Part shown: positions 23,701 to 36,074 of the stretch, one piece after another
How the letters are laid out: each line of letters opens with the position of its first letter
How positions within the stretch are numbered: position 1 is the first letter of the stretch
Assembly: GCA_023053545.1 (NCBI GenBank)
Contig: JAKZAN010000005.1
Coordinates: forward strand, 9,548,001-9,612,000
From: Lepidurus packardi
Taxonomy: Eukaryota > Arthropoda > Branchiopoda > Notostraca > Triopsidae
Direction: 5' to 3'
Length of the DNA stretch: 64,000 nucleotides
Translations under genes and position numbers: made by a program
The notes under the pieces: model-generated
Databases searched by the model: none
What the model was told of the DNA's origin: nothing
The model's input: the letters and a program-made list of their open reading frames with translations, nothing else

Positions 23701-25820
23701 GACGTTTCCTTTTTCTAGATTCACTATACATATATTGTTTTTTCCGTAACTACTTTTCAACAACTTTGATTGAGGAATTCCTAATTTGACGGTCGCTTCC
23801 CTTCGTGGCGAGTATTTTACATTTAATTTGTCGTAAGTTTCAATGAGCCGCAACTTCTATTTTACATTTAAATCAACTATTTTCTTTCGTCGCCATTTTT
23901 ATATAACCACACGCCTAAAACACAACTAACATTGGGCCTTTCAAACCTACCTACGCTTAGGTAGGGTTCTGAACATGATATCCCTTCAAATTTTCCTAGT
24001 CAGTTAAAGGAACTGGTCACACAATCGAATAACCTGCTCATTTAATTGACTGGGGAGTTTAGAAGGGATTTCCACCTTAGCGTAGTAGTAGGCTGCAAAT
24101 GTCAGGATTGGTCAAAGCGACGTAAAAGCAATGCCATTGGTCAATATGCAAAGTCCATGTAGCAATCACTACTGTAGTTTCATTACTGTACATGTGAAGA
24201 TTCTTTTGAAATTGATTCTACTATCCGACTAAAATGCTCAGAATTGTATCATTTTGAATCGGTTCTTTAAAATTTGTTTCCATAAAGCGTCTGATTCTAA
24301 TAATCAGTGATCACACTAGCAAATAGCAGTGAACAAAAGCTTGCTAGGACGAACGAAAAAATTTCTTTTGAAGAAAACTGCCTTAAATTCACAGAGCTTC
24401 CTGGTATAGCGAGTTAAGCGAGGCTTCTTTGAGCTTAATGAAAATAAAACTAAAAAGGAAAGAGATACTTACAACTCCGCCAACTGCTGGCAAAATTCCC
24501 ACGCATCTTTATCGATGTTGCTAATCCTGTTATGGCTGAGCGAAAGCTGCTGCAACGTAGACAATCCATACAGCCAAGCTTTGTTAACTACTGTAACATT
24601 ATTGTAGTCTAATTGCCTGTAAGAGAAAATTTTAAAAATACAACATTATCGGAAATCTACTCCAATGGAACTTACAGTTGCTGGATTGCTTTTAAATTAT
24701 AAAACGCTCCGTCTGATAAATGGACTAATCCATTACGACGTAGTTTTAAGACAGTCACCCCCGTTAGTCCATCAAATGTCAAACCATCGATTTTCGAAAT
24801 TCGATTGCGGTTGATCTCCCTATATCAAATTGCATTACTTTTACGGTGAAGAGGTTTCGAAGTGGTAATTTACAAATATTTCAGCGCAGACAGGCGTTTA
24901 AATAGATCTTTGGCCAAATGAGAAAGTCGATTACGACTCAAACGTAGTTCCACCAATGCCGTTAAATTGTAAAACGCATTACGGTCCAAATGTTTTAAGT
25001 TATTGCCGCTTAACGTCCTATATACAAAAGTAGAGATACAATAGGACCAACGAAGCTTAAGAAAGTTCTTACAAAATCTGAAGGCGACTTCCGTTTACAA
25101 AAATCCCAGCTGGAAGTTCGTGCAACCGGTTATGACTTAAATCCAACGTTTTCAGGGTGGTTAAATTAACCCACACTTGGCTTTCGAGTCGTTGGATGTG
25201 ATTATGCGTTCTGACAACAAAGGAACAAGTTTATATGCAATTATTTCAGTTAAGAGGGACTTACATGTGAACGGCAGTTAGGTTAGCCAAAAGGGGTAAT
25301 GGAGGAAATGTTTGCAGTTGATTATAGCTCAAATTCCTATAATTAAACCAAAGATTAGACACCAGAGAAGGAGGAGTTTTTTAACTTACAATGTAGTTAA
25401 GTTTGGAAAACTTTCCAACACAGCTCCGTCGAAATTCGTCAAATTGTTTGAATCAAGGTTCCTACAAAATCAAAGAAATAAAAGGTGTAAAAGCATTGAT
25501 CTATCTCTTTCAAACGAAACATTGTAATATGACTCAATCTTATTCAATGCGACACCCTGGGAATCTGATTTACGAAAAAGGAGAACTTACAGAATTTCTG
25601 TCCAGTCAGGCAAATCGAATGGAAGCGTCGTCAAGTTTCTTTGACTGCAATCAACTCGAGTTCCTAAACACTCACAAACCTGGGGACACGACATACCCAA
25701 TCTTAGATTTACTAACAGTATCCATACTATTGTAGCCCGAGCACTACGCAGGAAATTTGTCCAAGATTTGGGGCCTGTAAAAGCCATCACAAAGTGTTTT
25801 TCACGGCCATACTTGGCCAT
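20791..25820 (-). CDS. LRIG: Lrig-type leucine-rich repeat and Ig-domain receptor (lambik-like)
   Basis: Ten exons, 5' to 3': 25820-25591, 25461-25390, 25336-25265, 25210-25073, 25017-24874, 24819-24676, 24616-24473, 23179-23036, 22962-22571, 22499-20791 (1062 aa; human LRIG about 1065-1120). This is a single-pass membrane regulator of receptor signalling. It has a signal sequence (ATIVWILLVNLRLGMS), an LRRNT (CPQVCECLGTRVDC), about 14-15 leucine-rich repeats, an LRRCT (LLCDCHLKWFP..CGHP..FTCG), and three I-set Ig domains with DAGRYQC, DAGVYSC and DAGRYEC. TM is IIIIVVVCCIVLTSLVWVII, followed by a roughly 200-residue tail rich in Ser/Glu. LRR exons are 72, 138 or 144 nt with the same phase. 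One 1.3-kb intron interrupts LRRs (23180-24472). The domain order LRR-3xIg-TM is diagnostic. Confidence 0.93.
23180..24472. other. large Lrig intron
   Basis: This is the only long intron in the Lrig gene. I see no open frame with a recognisable domain. It holds a small perfect stem (CTACCTA/TAGGTAG near 23950) and scattered AT-rich tracts. Regulatory content is possible but not shown. Confidence 0.5.
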
Positions 25821-26382
25821 TTTCCTGGCTTCTGGGAAGAATTAAAGCCATACCTCCATTCCAATACAAACCGAAGATACGCTCAGAATACTAATGAGAA
25901 TATAATGTCCACGATACCATCTCTATATGGCTTTATTACTCCTTTAAATAAATAAAAGAAACACTACAGGTTCTTCCATTGTGTGACCATTTACGCCGAA
26001 GAACTGAACAAACACTGAAGCAAATGATGATGCTACACGCATAAGGACCCTAGCTATTATATGTACTTTTAAGACACATGCGCCATCTCGTAACAGCTAA
26101 GTAGAACATTGCGGGAAATTCAAATGTAAATGTAGAAAAAACTTATTTTCCATTTTACACGCTCAAATTTATGTGTATTGTGTAGTTTTGTATAATTAAC
26201 TTAGAGTTCTTTACGAATGGATTCAAGAATTCGAGAGGCCAACGATCGAGCCATAACACTCAATGAATCAAACATAATCCGGAAAACTGTGTAAAAAATG
26301 TTTATCTACACTTGGGCCAAATACAGCAAAAGTGAGATGCTCGCAAAATACGAAGACTTTCACTCCCCGCCACACTCCAAAG
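25821..26382. other. spacer between Lrig 5' end and U2A' 3' end
   Basis: No coding frame or RNA gene recognised; it must hold the Lrig promoter and the U2A' 3' UTR. Confidence 0.5.
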
Positions 26383-27538
26383 TTACGATTCCATTTCTTC
26401 TTCCTCTTCTAATCCTTCTGTAAAGTACATCTAAACTAAGCAATTCAAGAAAGTCAAGAAAAAAAAATTACCTTTCCCATTTGATGCAGGTAGATTTTTG
26501 CCAGGAATGTTTCCTGCTGCCAATATCTGGTTCAACCTCTCGATTTCAGCCAAGGAAGATGCTTTTGCAATAGATTCCCGTATGGAACGGATTTCTTCTG
26601 CCGTATGGGCCACTATAGAAAGTACAAATGTAGATTAAGAAGGTTTTTATAGAAGATTTTACCTTGAGGTCGTCCTCTTTCAGGTTCTGCACCGGGAGCA
26701 ACTTCATCTGTGGTTTTGGCGAGTTCCTTAACAAGATCCTTTCCTTTCTTGCTCTTAAACAAGATTTTGGCTGCTTCACGTTCCTTAAAAGATTATTCAG
26801 TAATCAAATTAATTTGCTAATCCAAATATATAGGGTATACTTTTTGCCTGATCTTGCGGAAATCCAAAACCCTCAACTTGGGAAGACGGTAAATCAGATA
26901 AGCTCTGTAATGTGGTTTCGTACTGACAGGATTGTGCATCAGACTTAAATACTCCAGACTGGGCAACTCAGCTAAAGCATCAAGGTCACCCAGCTCTTGT
27001 ATATGGTTGTTAGTAAGTACCAGCATGTTCAAACTCGGCAAAACTTCTCCCAAACCTTCTCCGATGCGACTGGAATAGAGTTAGACATTTTTTGGCATAT
27101 TTACCACTGGGAAAGTAGAAATACTCACATGATACGGTTATTGTTTAGCAATAGGCAACGTAATCGTTTCAATAGCGGAAAACCATCAAGCTTACGTATG
27201 TCATTGTCGGACAAATCAATACAATCAAACTGATCCTATTATAAGCATAAAGTTAGGATTTTTGTTAATATTACAATCAAGATTTCAGATTAATTACCAA
27301 GGTCGCACCCATATTCTCGATCACTGGAACTTTATAACCTAGAAAAGAAGTCCACATTAATTGCACGTGCTTAAAGTTAAACTAAGGTTTGAATTTGTTA
27401 AAAAAGTAGTCCAAACAAATGAGAAATGAATGATAATAGTGCTAAAGCAACCTTACCTCGTAAATCCAGCTCTCGGTCTTTGACAGGATTAATATACTGC
27501 GCAGCCGTTTGTATAAGCTCCGCAGTTAATTTCACCAT
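26383..27538 (-). CDS. SNRPA1: U2 snRNP-specific protein A' (SNRPA1 / U2A')
   Basis: Seven exons, 5' to 3': 27538-27457, 27338-27298, 27235-27129, 27069-26841, 26783-26663, 26612-26472, 26417-26383 (251 aa; human 255). U2A' binds U2B'' and U2 snRNA stem-loop IV in the spliceosomal U2 snRNP. The N-terminus MVKLTAELIQTAAQYINPV is nearly identical to the family, followed by RELDLRGYKVPVIENMGATLDQ, SDNDIRKLDGFPLL, LLLNNNRI and RIGEGLGEVLPSL (the LRR array), the LRR cap (HYRAYLIYRLPKLRVLDFRKI) and a helical C-terminal tail ending in acidic residues. Complete, with no missing part. Confidence 0.95.
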
Positions 27539-27840
27539 CGCAAAATCTTTATTAGAAAGCCTTAATTAACCTTATATAAATACAGTCAAACAATGAAACT
27601 ATCAAAATCCACACAAGCACGCTCAAAGCCGACGAGTCGTGCTTCTGTTATGCCAATGGCGGCGTGACTAGGAACTAGATTTGAAGTACAGCAAATTGCT
27701 TGCTTTCCAGGAATTTTCTTTCGATTTTCAAATCCCACAATGCTAAAAATAGCAAGAAACGAAACAGGATGAAACACTCTACAAGCTAAGCCACTCAATT
27801 AGCTGTATTTCCCTCCCATCGTTCACAGATCACTTAATAA

Positions 27841-30800
27841 CTAAGTAGAAATGTAAAGCGTTTTCCCATTAAACTGCAAAATTCCATCCGGGAAGTTCAC
27901 GCGGTTTTTGCACTCTTTATCCGTATAAAACTGGGCCTTCGAACTAGAACCCAGTCTTAAAGCAGCTTCGACTACTTGTCGTAGCTCTGCTGGTCGTAGA
28001 GATGAACCAACAGGATTTTCTAGTAAGACAGTAGCCACCTTTTCCCCTCGCTGAACGTTCACAAACCTATAAGGAAACCCAATACATAATACAATCCAAT
28101 AAAACATGTCTAATCTTAATTTACCGGCAGACAGATCCTTCTAAATGGTTCAAAGTCGTTGACCCATTGTACCCAGCTTTGCTATGTACAACCAACGTTT
28201 GTCCATGTAAAGTTTTAATGTCCAACTCCACCACATCTTTTCCTTCCAACGTCTTCACCATAAGATTCCGTTCCACCAAGTTAAACACGAGTCCAGCCTT
28301 CCAAAACAAGTTAGTTAACATAACAGCTTCATTGGCCTTGTGCTAATTACTTGTTTAAGCAATTCCGTTGTTGTCAAATGTGCTTCGCTTTGCGCATTTT
28401 CTAAGAGTAAAGTCCCACCTCGTACGACTTTACTATCATGAAAGAATAAATTCACAAACCTAAAAAAAATCACAACAAATTAACATGGTTAATCAAGTTC
28501 CCCAGTTCTCCTTACTTGCACGCTGGTGACCCATGAATCGCAAACGTTTCTGTTGCTTCCGCCTTACCCTGGTTTTTAGTGACAACCAACTTCAGTTCAG
28601 CCCCTTTCAACTAAAAAACAGATAAAAACACTCAATGAAGGAATCTAGAAAGTTTATATTATTTTACCTGTTGGACTTCTTCAATGATAACAGTAGTTTT
28701 GGAAAAGCTTACAGCGTCCAAGGGCCTTAACGGCATTTTAATAGTCGCTTCTATGAATTCAGTATAATTGGTAACAATAGTGGCCAAGGAATTAGCGTTC
28801 GGCGAAACTTGGTAATGCACCAAAACTTCGTCTGAAGGCAGTAGTTTAGCTTTTTTCCTCAATTTCTGCACCCGGTTAATAACTTCTCTCGCGATGCCTT
28901 CTTCTTGCATAGTCTGGTCCGGGCTTATGTCTAACATGACTAAAATCTGAAATAAAATTTTTTAAAAATTAAACGGATACCCAAAATACTCCAAATAAAA
29001 AACCCTAAAAATTTTTTACGTCGTTGTCTGAATGAGCTTCATATTGCAACGCTAATTCAGCTGCCTTTTCTCCAGCGAAGCTATAAAACAATCGTACGTC
29101 ATCCAATCCAAGAAGATGACCTCCGACTTCCATTTTACCTTCCGCCAAAAACGTCTGTAACTGTGCATCGCTCAAAGCCTGAACAAAGATAATAAGATTA
29201 ATTTTATTTATACATAAGATCGCGTTCCTTACCTTGATGGCTAAGGTAACGGACTTGAACGCATCCTTCAAACGCGCTCCCAGGGTTTTATGATCTGGTT
29301 CAGCTCGCAAGGTCACCCCATAGCTGGCCTTATCAGAGGTCAAGGTCAAACCTCGGACGTTGAGTTCTTCCACAATATAGCGCTCCAACGCTTTCAGATC
29401 CGCCAAGCATTGCGGATCCCGATGAATCACGACCACTTCCTTCAGAGGATACTAACAACGAAAATAGAACACGACATTTTTGTTATTTTTCAGATTTGGG
29501 CGCTCGTAGAGTCTTCCACCCCCCCACATGCTAAACACTAACCCAGGAACCTGCGTATTGTAGCGGGTTTCGTACACGTTTCGAAGCTCAATCGCGGTTC
29601 ATAGCATACATAGGTTAGATTAGGTTGGTTGGCTTAAGTTAAGTTAGGTTAGGACGCCTCTTACAACATGGCTGAATCCGCTTTTATGAATTTGGTGCTT
29701 TTAGACGCCTCCTATAACATGGCTGAATAGGGCTTTAGTGCGTTTTGCTGCTTTTAGACGCCTCCTACAACATGGCTGAATATGCTTTAGTGAGTTTTGC
29801 TACTTTTAGACGCGTCCTACAACATGCCTGAACCAGCTTTTATGCGTTTTGCTACTTTTAGAGAGGATCAAACTAGCTTAATGTCGCCCAAATGTGGCTA
29901 AAAGAACTCATTTCAGACGAAGGATTTAAACATACTTTAATGGGGATAGTTTTACGGTCTCGAATGACTCTTCCCAACTCAACGACTGTCTGCATTCGAG
30001 CCACGGCTCGTTCAATATTCCTGTCCATCAAACCAGTCCTGAAAAGTAAGCAATAATATAATTTTATTGATCTGATATTCCGTTAGAAGTGATTTGCTAA
30101 TTTGATTGTAAGTGATTGTACCTGGGTTCAGGTAACGGTAGGAAGTGCACCGAGGCCCGAGCTGGGTCGTTTTGGTTTCCGGTAACCGAACTCTTCAAAT
30201 TCTTGTACATCAGCTCAGTTAAGAAGGGTGTGAAAGGCGCCATGATCTTGGTAAGGTTCAACAAGACACTGAATAGAGTTTCAAGTGCTCTTTGACAATC
30301 TTCACATCCACTGTCTCCCTTTAGCCGTTTCCGGTTCATTCGCACGTACCAGTTGGTCAACTGATCCACGAAACGTACCAAACGCGGTACGACCGTGTAC
30401 AAGCGATATGCTCTCATTTCTGCTTTCACGAATTCTAGCAAGGATTGCACGAACGACACCAGCCAGCGATCCATCAAGTTAGGCGACAACGTTAAGGTGT
30501 CTTCATCTAAGGAAAACTTACGGTTCTCCTCCTAAAATAGTTTAAAAAATACATTTAAAATTGTAATTTGTTTAATATTTGTAAGTATATTACTCTTTCC
30601 CAACGCTCCAAGTTTTGTGCAAAAAAGCGGTACGCGTTGTACCAAGGCAAGAAAACATCTTTCACAATATCCCTCACTCCTTCTTCTTTAAATCGCAGGT
30701 TTTCGGCGCGAACTACTGGGGAATTGATGAGATAAAGCCTCAACGCATCTGCGCCAAACTTATTCACAATCTAAAAATCCGCCAAATCAAAAAAACAACA

Positions 30801-33535
30801 AAATTTTTTCGAAAGTATTTAATAAATATTTTCTGAAAAGTTATAATTTTTTTTTAAATGTTTCGAAAATTCTGAAAAATGTTGAAAAATATTAGAAACT
30901 AGTTACAATATAATAGCTAGCAATAATAACTAAGAAATATAAGCTAGTTATAATATAATAGAAACTAGATAATAGAACTAGATAATAGAACTAGATAATA
31001 GATAACTAGATAATAGAAACTAGATAATATAATAGAAACTAGATAATATAATAGAAACTAGTTATAATATAATACCTGAAGGGGATCAGGGAAGTTTTTC
31101 TTGCTCTTGGACATCTTTTGCCCATCCGAAGCCAGAACTAGTCCGTTTACGATCAGATTCTTAAAAGGGGGCGTGTCAAACAAGGCTGTGGACAATACCA
31201 ATAGGGTGTAAAACCTGCCAAATCATAGCAAGACCAATTAAAATACAGAAATTTGATACTAAAATGCGTTTTTACCAGCCTCTGGTTTGGTCAATGCCTT
31301 CAGCAATGAAATCCGCAGGGAAACTGTTTTCAAATTCGCGTTTATGCTCAAACGGATAATGAGCCTGAGCGTAAGGCATGGAGCCTGACTCAAACCAGCA
31401 GTCGAAAACCTCTGTAACTCGTTTTAATGGTGGTTTGCCTGGTCTCGCGGACGGAATTTCAATCGTATCCACACTGATATTAACAAAACATTAGGAACGT
31501 TTAAGAAATGATCAAAATAAGTAGGAATTAAGTGAATTTTACGTTTCGCGATGCAAATCTGTTACCAAGACGCCCGAAAGCTCTTTCAATTCCTCCACCG
31601 AGCCCACGCAGATAATCTCTTCCCCATCTTCGGAGACCCACAAGGGAATGGGCGTGCCCCAATACCGGTTTCGACTCACAGCCCAATCTCTTGCATCTCT
31701 TAGCCAATTGGCGAAGCGCTTCTCCTTGACGAACTCGGGAACCCTTGTGAATTAATAAATTTACTCATTTTTGTAATTACCGAAGCTAAGGAACTAAATG
31801 CAAATCAGTTCGTTTACGTCAGTACTATTACCAGTAAGTTTGTTGGTTGTTGTCAAGCAAACGTTGGGACATTTGCTCCACTCGGATAAACCAGGACGGA
31901 ACCGCCTTGTAGATAAGGGGCGTTTCTGAGCGCCAACAGAAGGGGTAACTATGTTTGGTTTGTCCGGAATGGACCATGCGTTTTTTCTCGGTCAAATGCT
32001 TGATGATGTGCTTGTCAGCATCTTTGACGTGCATGCCCACGAAATCTTGAACCGGGAGCGTAAAGCGCCCACTTTCGTCGACAGGACAAACCATATCTTG
32101 GTCTTTGGTTATAACGCCAGCAGCTAAACACACCCTGAAATCTTCCTCGCCAAAATAAGGCGACTGGTGGACCACTCCCGTACCTGACTCTTCAGTGACG
32201 TAAGTATCAGTCAGGACTTTGAAGGCGCCTTGCTTCTTTAACTAGACATGGAATTTTAAGAATTTTTAAGCTAGAAAAGTCAAGAACAAAGAAAAATAGT
32301 TAGTGAATTTACATGCGCGAAGTAGGGAAACAGTGGATCGTAGGTTAAACCTTTGAGTTTTGATCCGAGACATTTCTCTAGGATCGTATACTCCTCTTCG
32401 CTTTTATACAAAGCTACCAATCGACTTTCCATGAGAATATAAATATTTCCGGTCGCCGTATCTAGATTAAAAACAAAAGACAGGTTAGCTTTGATATTAT
32501 GAGATATTTTGAAGTGAACATTCACCATTAACTTTGACGTAAGTCAGCACAGGATTCACACAAAGCGCCAAGTTACTTGGCAAGGTCCATGGCGTGGTGG
32601 TCCAAGCCAGGAGAGACGTTTTGGGGTCAGAATCCAATGGAAAACTGACGATTACTAAGAAAGAACTATATATAATTCACCAATAAAAATTGTGTTAATT
32701 AAGTGGTGGAAATTACCCGCAGGATCAACCACATCTTTGTAATTTTGCCCGGATTCGAAGTTGGATAAAGGCGTACTACAGGCGGTGGAGAAAGGCATCA
32801 CTTTGAAGCCTTTATAAACTAGTCCCTTGACGAATAACTGCTTAAAGACCCACCAAACCGATTCCATGAACCATGGATACATGGTCTTGTAATCGTTCTC
32901 AAAATCTAAAGGTTAAAAATGAAAACGGCATTGAAATTGGGTGTTAAACTCAAGTTTTACCGATCCAGCGCCCCATTCGTGCGACTACTGTTTCCCATTC
33001 GCCTGCGTAACGCATAACAATCTTGCGACACTCTGCGTTGTATTTATCAATGCCCATTTTAGCCACATCTTCAGGTCCTTTAATTCCAAGCGTTTTGTCA
33101 ATTTCGTACTCCTATATTCAAAATGTGTGAGAAAAGAGGGTAACAAATAAGGCAGACAAAAGTGTACATACCACTGGAAGTCCATGGGTATCCCAGCCAA
33201 ATCTCCGGTCGACATGAAACCCGCTTTGATGGGCAAAACGGGTTACGATGTCTTTAATGGTACCGGCCAAAATATGTCCATAATGGGGTAAACCGGTGGC
33301 GAAAGGTGGACCATCATAAAACGTGTACCTAGGAAAATTTAAATTTACCATGAATATAGTTAAATACTACCGACAAGCAACAACAGTTTATTTTTTTATT
33401 ACATATTAGGGCACTTTACTTTGGTTTGCCTTTGGATTGATTTAAAGACGTTTTAAAGGCATCGATGCTTTTCCAGAACTCGAGAATTTTTTCCTCTTCT
33501 TTCGCAAAGTTTATGCTTTCTGGTACAGGCAGCAT
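27841..33535 (-). CDS. IARS1: cytosolic isoleucyl-tRNA synthetase
   Basis: Twenty exons, 5' to 3': 33535-33420, 33328-33172, 33111-32961, 32905-32717, 32654-32526, 32461-32313, 32241-31832, 31743-31543, 31473-31276, 31214-31076, 30770-30594, 30531-30122, 30038-29936, 29451-29233, 29178-29020, 28946-28668, 28610-28516, 28459-28351, 28297-28125, 28066-27841 (1262 aa, the same length as human). It charges tRNA-Ile. Class I motifs: HYGH in [12 protein letters not shown] (HIGH) and KMSKS in [11 protein letters not shown]. The CP1 editing domain is present ([10 protein letters not shown], the [10 protein letters not shown] region, [18 protein letters not shown]). Then come the [12 protein letters not shown] block, the anticodon-binding domain, and two C-terminal eukaryote-specific UNE-I-like repeats ([20 protein letters not shown]). 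Intact throughout. Two introns hold minisatellites. Confidence 0.96.
29608..29654. repeat. short degenerate TTAGG-type tract
   Basis: GGTTAG/TTAGGTT words repeat imperfectly just before the 52-bp minisatellite, inside an IARS1 intron. TTAGG is the ancestral arthropod telomere unit, so this may be a small interstitial telomere-like tract or chance. Confidence 0.3.
29653..29860. repeat. minisatellite, four copies of a 51-53-bp unit, in an IARS1 intron
   Basis: Units start at 29653, 29704, 29757 and 29809, each beginning GACGC.TC.TA.AACAT followed by GCTGAA, GCTTT..TG..TTT and GCT.CTTTTA. Copies differ by a few substitutions. It lies within the intron 29452-29935. Confidence 0.9.
30891..31073. 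repeat. AT-rich minisatellite (AGAAACTAG.TAATATAATAG units) in an IARS1 intron
   Basis: The words AGAAACTAGATAATA, AGAACTAGATAAT and CTAGTTATAATATAATA are repeated many times over about 180 bp, ending right at the exon beginning at 31076. Confidence 0.85.
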
Positions 33536-33822
33536 AGTTGCGCACACAAGAATAAGCTTGTCTTTATAGGAAATTAATTAGAGGAAGTCTAAGTTTGTAA
33601 CCAAGTTTCGAAAAAAAATTGTATTTGGGCTGATGAAAATGCAGAGAACCCAAAATAATCCACGATATGCAACGGCGAAAGGTAAAAAAGGAGGAGACTA
33701 TGGAAATTATTGTAAAACTTCTGTCGTTTTCGCCATCTCGTGGAAATTAACAAACTATTCTGTATTGCCTGTTGCACAGGATGAAGTTTAGGATGAAGTT
33801 TAGGACGAAAATGATAAGATAA

Positions 33823-34175
33823 CTAGTTTAACGTCTCTCCTTTGGTGACCTGCGTGAAAATAAAATTGTAGGGACTACCTAAACATTAATTCAAATATTA
33901 TTGTTACTCTCGCTTCTAAATAATCCACTTTTCGTTCCAAAGCGGTGAGCTGTTCATTTAATGTAGCTAAGCGTGATCGACATGATGTATCTAAGAGAAT
34001 GAAAAGAGGCATAATTCCAGTGATACTTGAAAGTGATTAAATTAATAAGTATACCAAAAGAATTTAAGAAATCTGTCATTTTCTTAATACTGCTCGTAAT
34101 GACTTCAATAAACTCTCTATTCGCCCAATCCTGCTGTGTTTGCTTTTGGATCGTTTCTTTAAGGACAGTGGCCAT
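33823..34175 (-). CDS. BRK1: BRICK1 / HSPC300, WAVE complex subunit
   Basis: Three exons, 5' to 3': 34175-34055, 33990-33908, 33849-33823 (76 aa; human 75). BRK1 is the smallest subunit of the WAVE regulatory complex, which controls Arp2/3-driven actin assembly downstream of Rac. The protein is almost wholly conserved: [46 protein letters not shown], and the ending VTKGETL. It is a single long helix forming a trimeric coiled coil. The last exon is only 27 nt. The gene lies between IARS1 and a protease gene with short spacers. Confidence 0.95.
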
Positions 34176-34484
34176 TTCTATAACTTAAAAGCCCTTCCAC
34201 ATTAATTCCCAGAGATCGTTTCACACCTTCCTGCCGAAATTTGAAGTAAATTCAATAGGCGTGTCCCTTCTTCTTTGTGTTGTTAAAGATATAGGCGTGT
34301 CCCTTTTTGTTGATAAACAATTTAAATAAAACGCCATCTAGCAAAATCTTCTCAAGGCAAAAAAGCGGCAATTTAAAAACGAATGATATTGATTTTAAAA
34401 CTGGACGAATAACGCTCTATTGAGACAACAAGAACAAGAATTGAGCCTATTAAAGCATAACTTAATAATAATTGATTAGTTTTG

Positions 34485-35631
34485 TCAGTGAAAGGAGGAT
34501 CTAACTGCCGACAAAATCCAGTTGGTATAAGACGAAACTCTCGTATAAACTCCTGGACGGTCCACTTCCCCGCACCGAATTCCCCAAGAGACTACTCCAA
34601 TCGCAGCCCACCTTCCATCTCCCATTTGCATCATTAAGGGACCACCAGAATCTCCCTAACGAAACAAAATAATTATAAGCCGTAGACTCTTTTAAAGCTT
34701 AGTTTTACCTGACAAGAATCTGCGGATTTCACTTTCCCGCCAGCACACATTGTAGTGTTGAATATATACTTCTTCATCGCAATCAAGCAATCCTCATTTT
34801 TCCAAATAGGCACTTGAACTTCTCGTAGCCACGAACTAGCAGATCCTAAGAAAGAAACAGTGCCCCATCCAGCCACCATTGCTGTTTTATCTTCAAACGT
34901 GTAATTCGTGGCGGGGGGCAAGCAAATCCGCTGCCTATAAGGCGTAAAAGGCACCAATTCTTTGAGCCTCAGAACTGCTATATCATGCAAATGACTTTGG
35001 GGTTGGTATCCCGAATGCATAATAATCTTCTGTACGCCAAACCACCCCGGTCCAGTTAAATTCTTATTCAAATCGAACTCGCCCAGTCGAATTCTGATAG
35101 CTTCCGGTCGAATACTAATAAAAGCAGAAACCACATAACAAACTTAGGCTCCACCCCTTATCGATCAAACAATGGTGAATACTTCGGTTATTACGAAAAC
35201 AACGGAAATTTCAGCTTACGAAAGTCTTACATTCCAACTTTCTTAATTTTCGGCAAGCTTGTTGAGGAAATCTTTGTAACAAAAACTTACTTTGCCACAC
35301 AATGTGACGCCGTGAGGACATGCCGATCCGAAATTAACGCACCAGCACAATATTGAGAATGTCCACGATAAAACGCTGCCATCCATGGCCAACGTCCAGG
35401 AAAAGATACCTGTCCTCCTACAATTCGAGTTCCTAATTCGGCCCGAACGCCACAACCTATATAGATTTTTTAATTCGCAGCACAAACACCAAAAACATTC
35501 ACTTGTCTAATAGCATAAATTCTCAAAAGTAAATAAAAAATTACTAAGAACTTACCACTCGGTATCGCAATTGCTTCCGCTGACGGATACAATAAAGCTA
35601 CCAAATAGGTACAGAGTATACACTTTAACAT
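34485..35631 (-). CDS. secreted trypsin-like serine protease (S1A)
   Basis: Four exons, 5' to 3': 35631-35556, 35456-35291, 35114-34709, 34655-34485 (272 aa). A signal peptide ([20 protein letters not shown]) is followed by a short pro-piece with one Cys and the activation site R|IVGG. The catalytic triad is complete: TASHC (His), HDIAVLRL (Asp), GDSGGP (Ser). ADSCQ supplies Asp189 at the base of the S1 pocket, so cleavage after Arg/Lys is expected. No clip domain, CUB or other regulatory domain is seen, so it is a simple secreted trypsin-fold enzyme. Digestive, immune or developmental roles cannot be told apart. Conserved Cys residues fit the chymotrypsin-fold pattern. Not disrupted. Confidence 0.9.
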
Positions 35632-36074
35632 TTTAAGATATGTAACAGATGATATGGCAGGATCGAGATGAAAATGTAGACAGACGCTTCTTCGGAGTCA
35701 AACCTACGAATTTTATGTGAGCTAAAAAACTAAGGATTGAGCACGCAGCCATGCAATGAAACGCAGAGTATAATAGCCCACACAGGTATCGCGTTACTAA
35801 ATACACTGAGCTCCTATGTCCTATGCTTTGGCTGGTGGGAGTACGAATAGGTTTAGCAATCCCGATTTTCACTAGAGTAAAACCTTTTTGCCTTTCTCCA
35901 GGAGATGCTAATCTGGACATGGTACCATACTGAACCGCTATCTGACCTGGTTGTCTATTTCTCCTCCTCATTAGCATGACCTAGGCTACAACAAAAGGTC
36001 AGAAAGGTGAGATGGACGTTTTGAGAGCTAAAACGAGGGAAAACGAGGTAAAGAGGAGCTTGGAACGGAGGTCT
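35632..36074. other. spacer between protease and YOD1 genes
   Basis: Holds the protease promoter and YOD1 3' UTR. A minus-strand open frame (35977-35633) has no recognisable domain and is most likely chance. Confidence 0.45.

Noticed and set aside
29653-29860. CRISPR-like array
   Set aside because: Unit spacing is regular, but units are whole tandem copies without unique spacers, inside an intron of a eukaryotic gene.
35633-35977. 114-codon minus frame upstream of the protease
   Set aside because: Overlaps the protease 5' flank and has no recognisable domain or conserved start.
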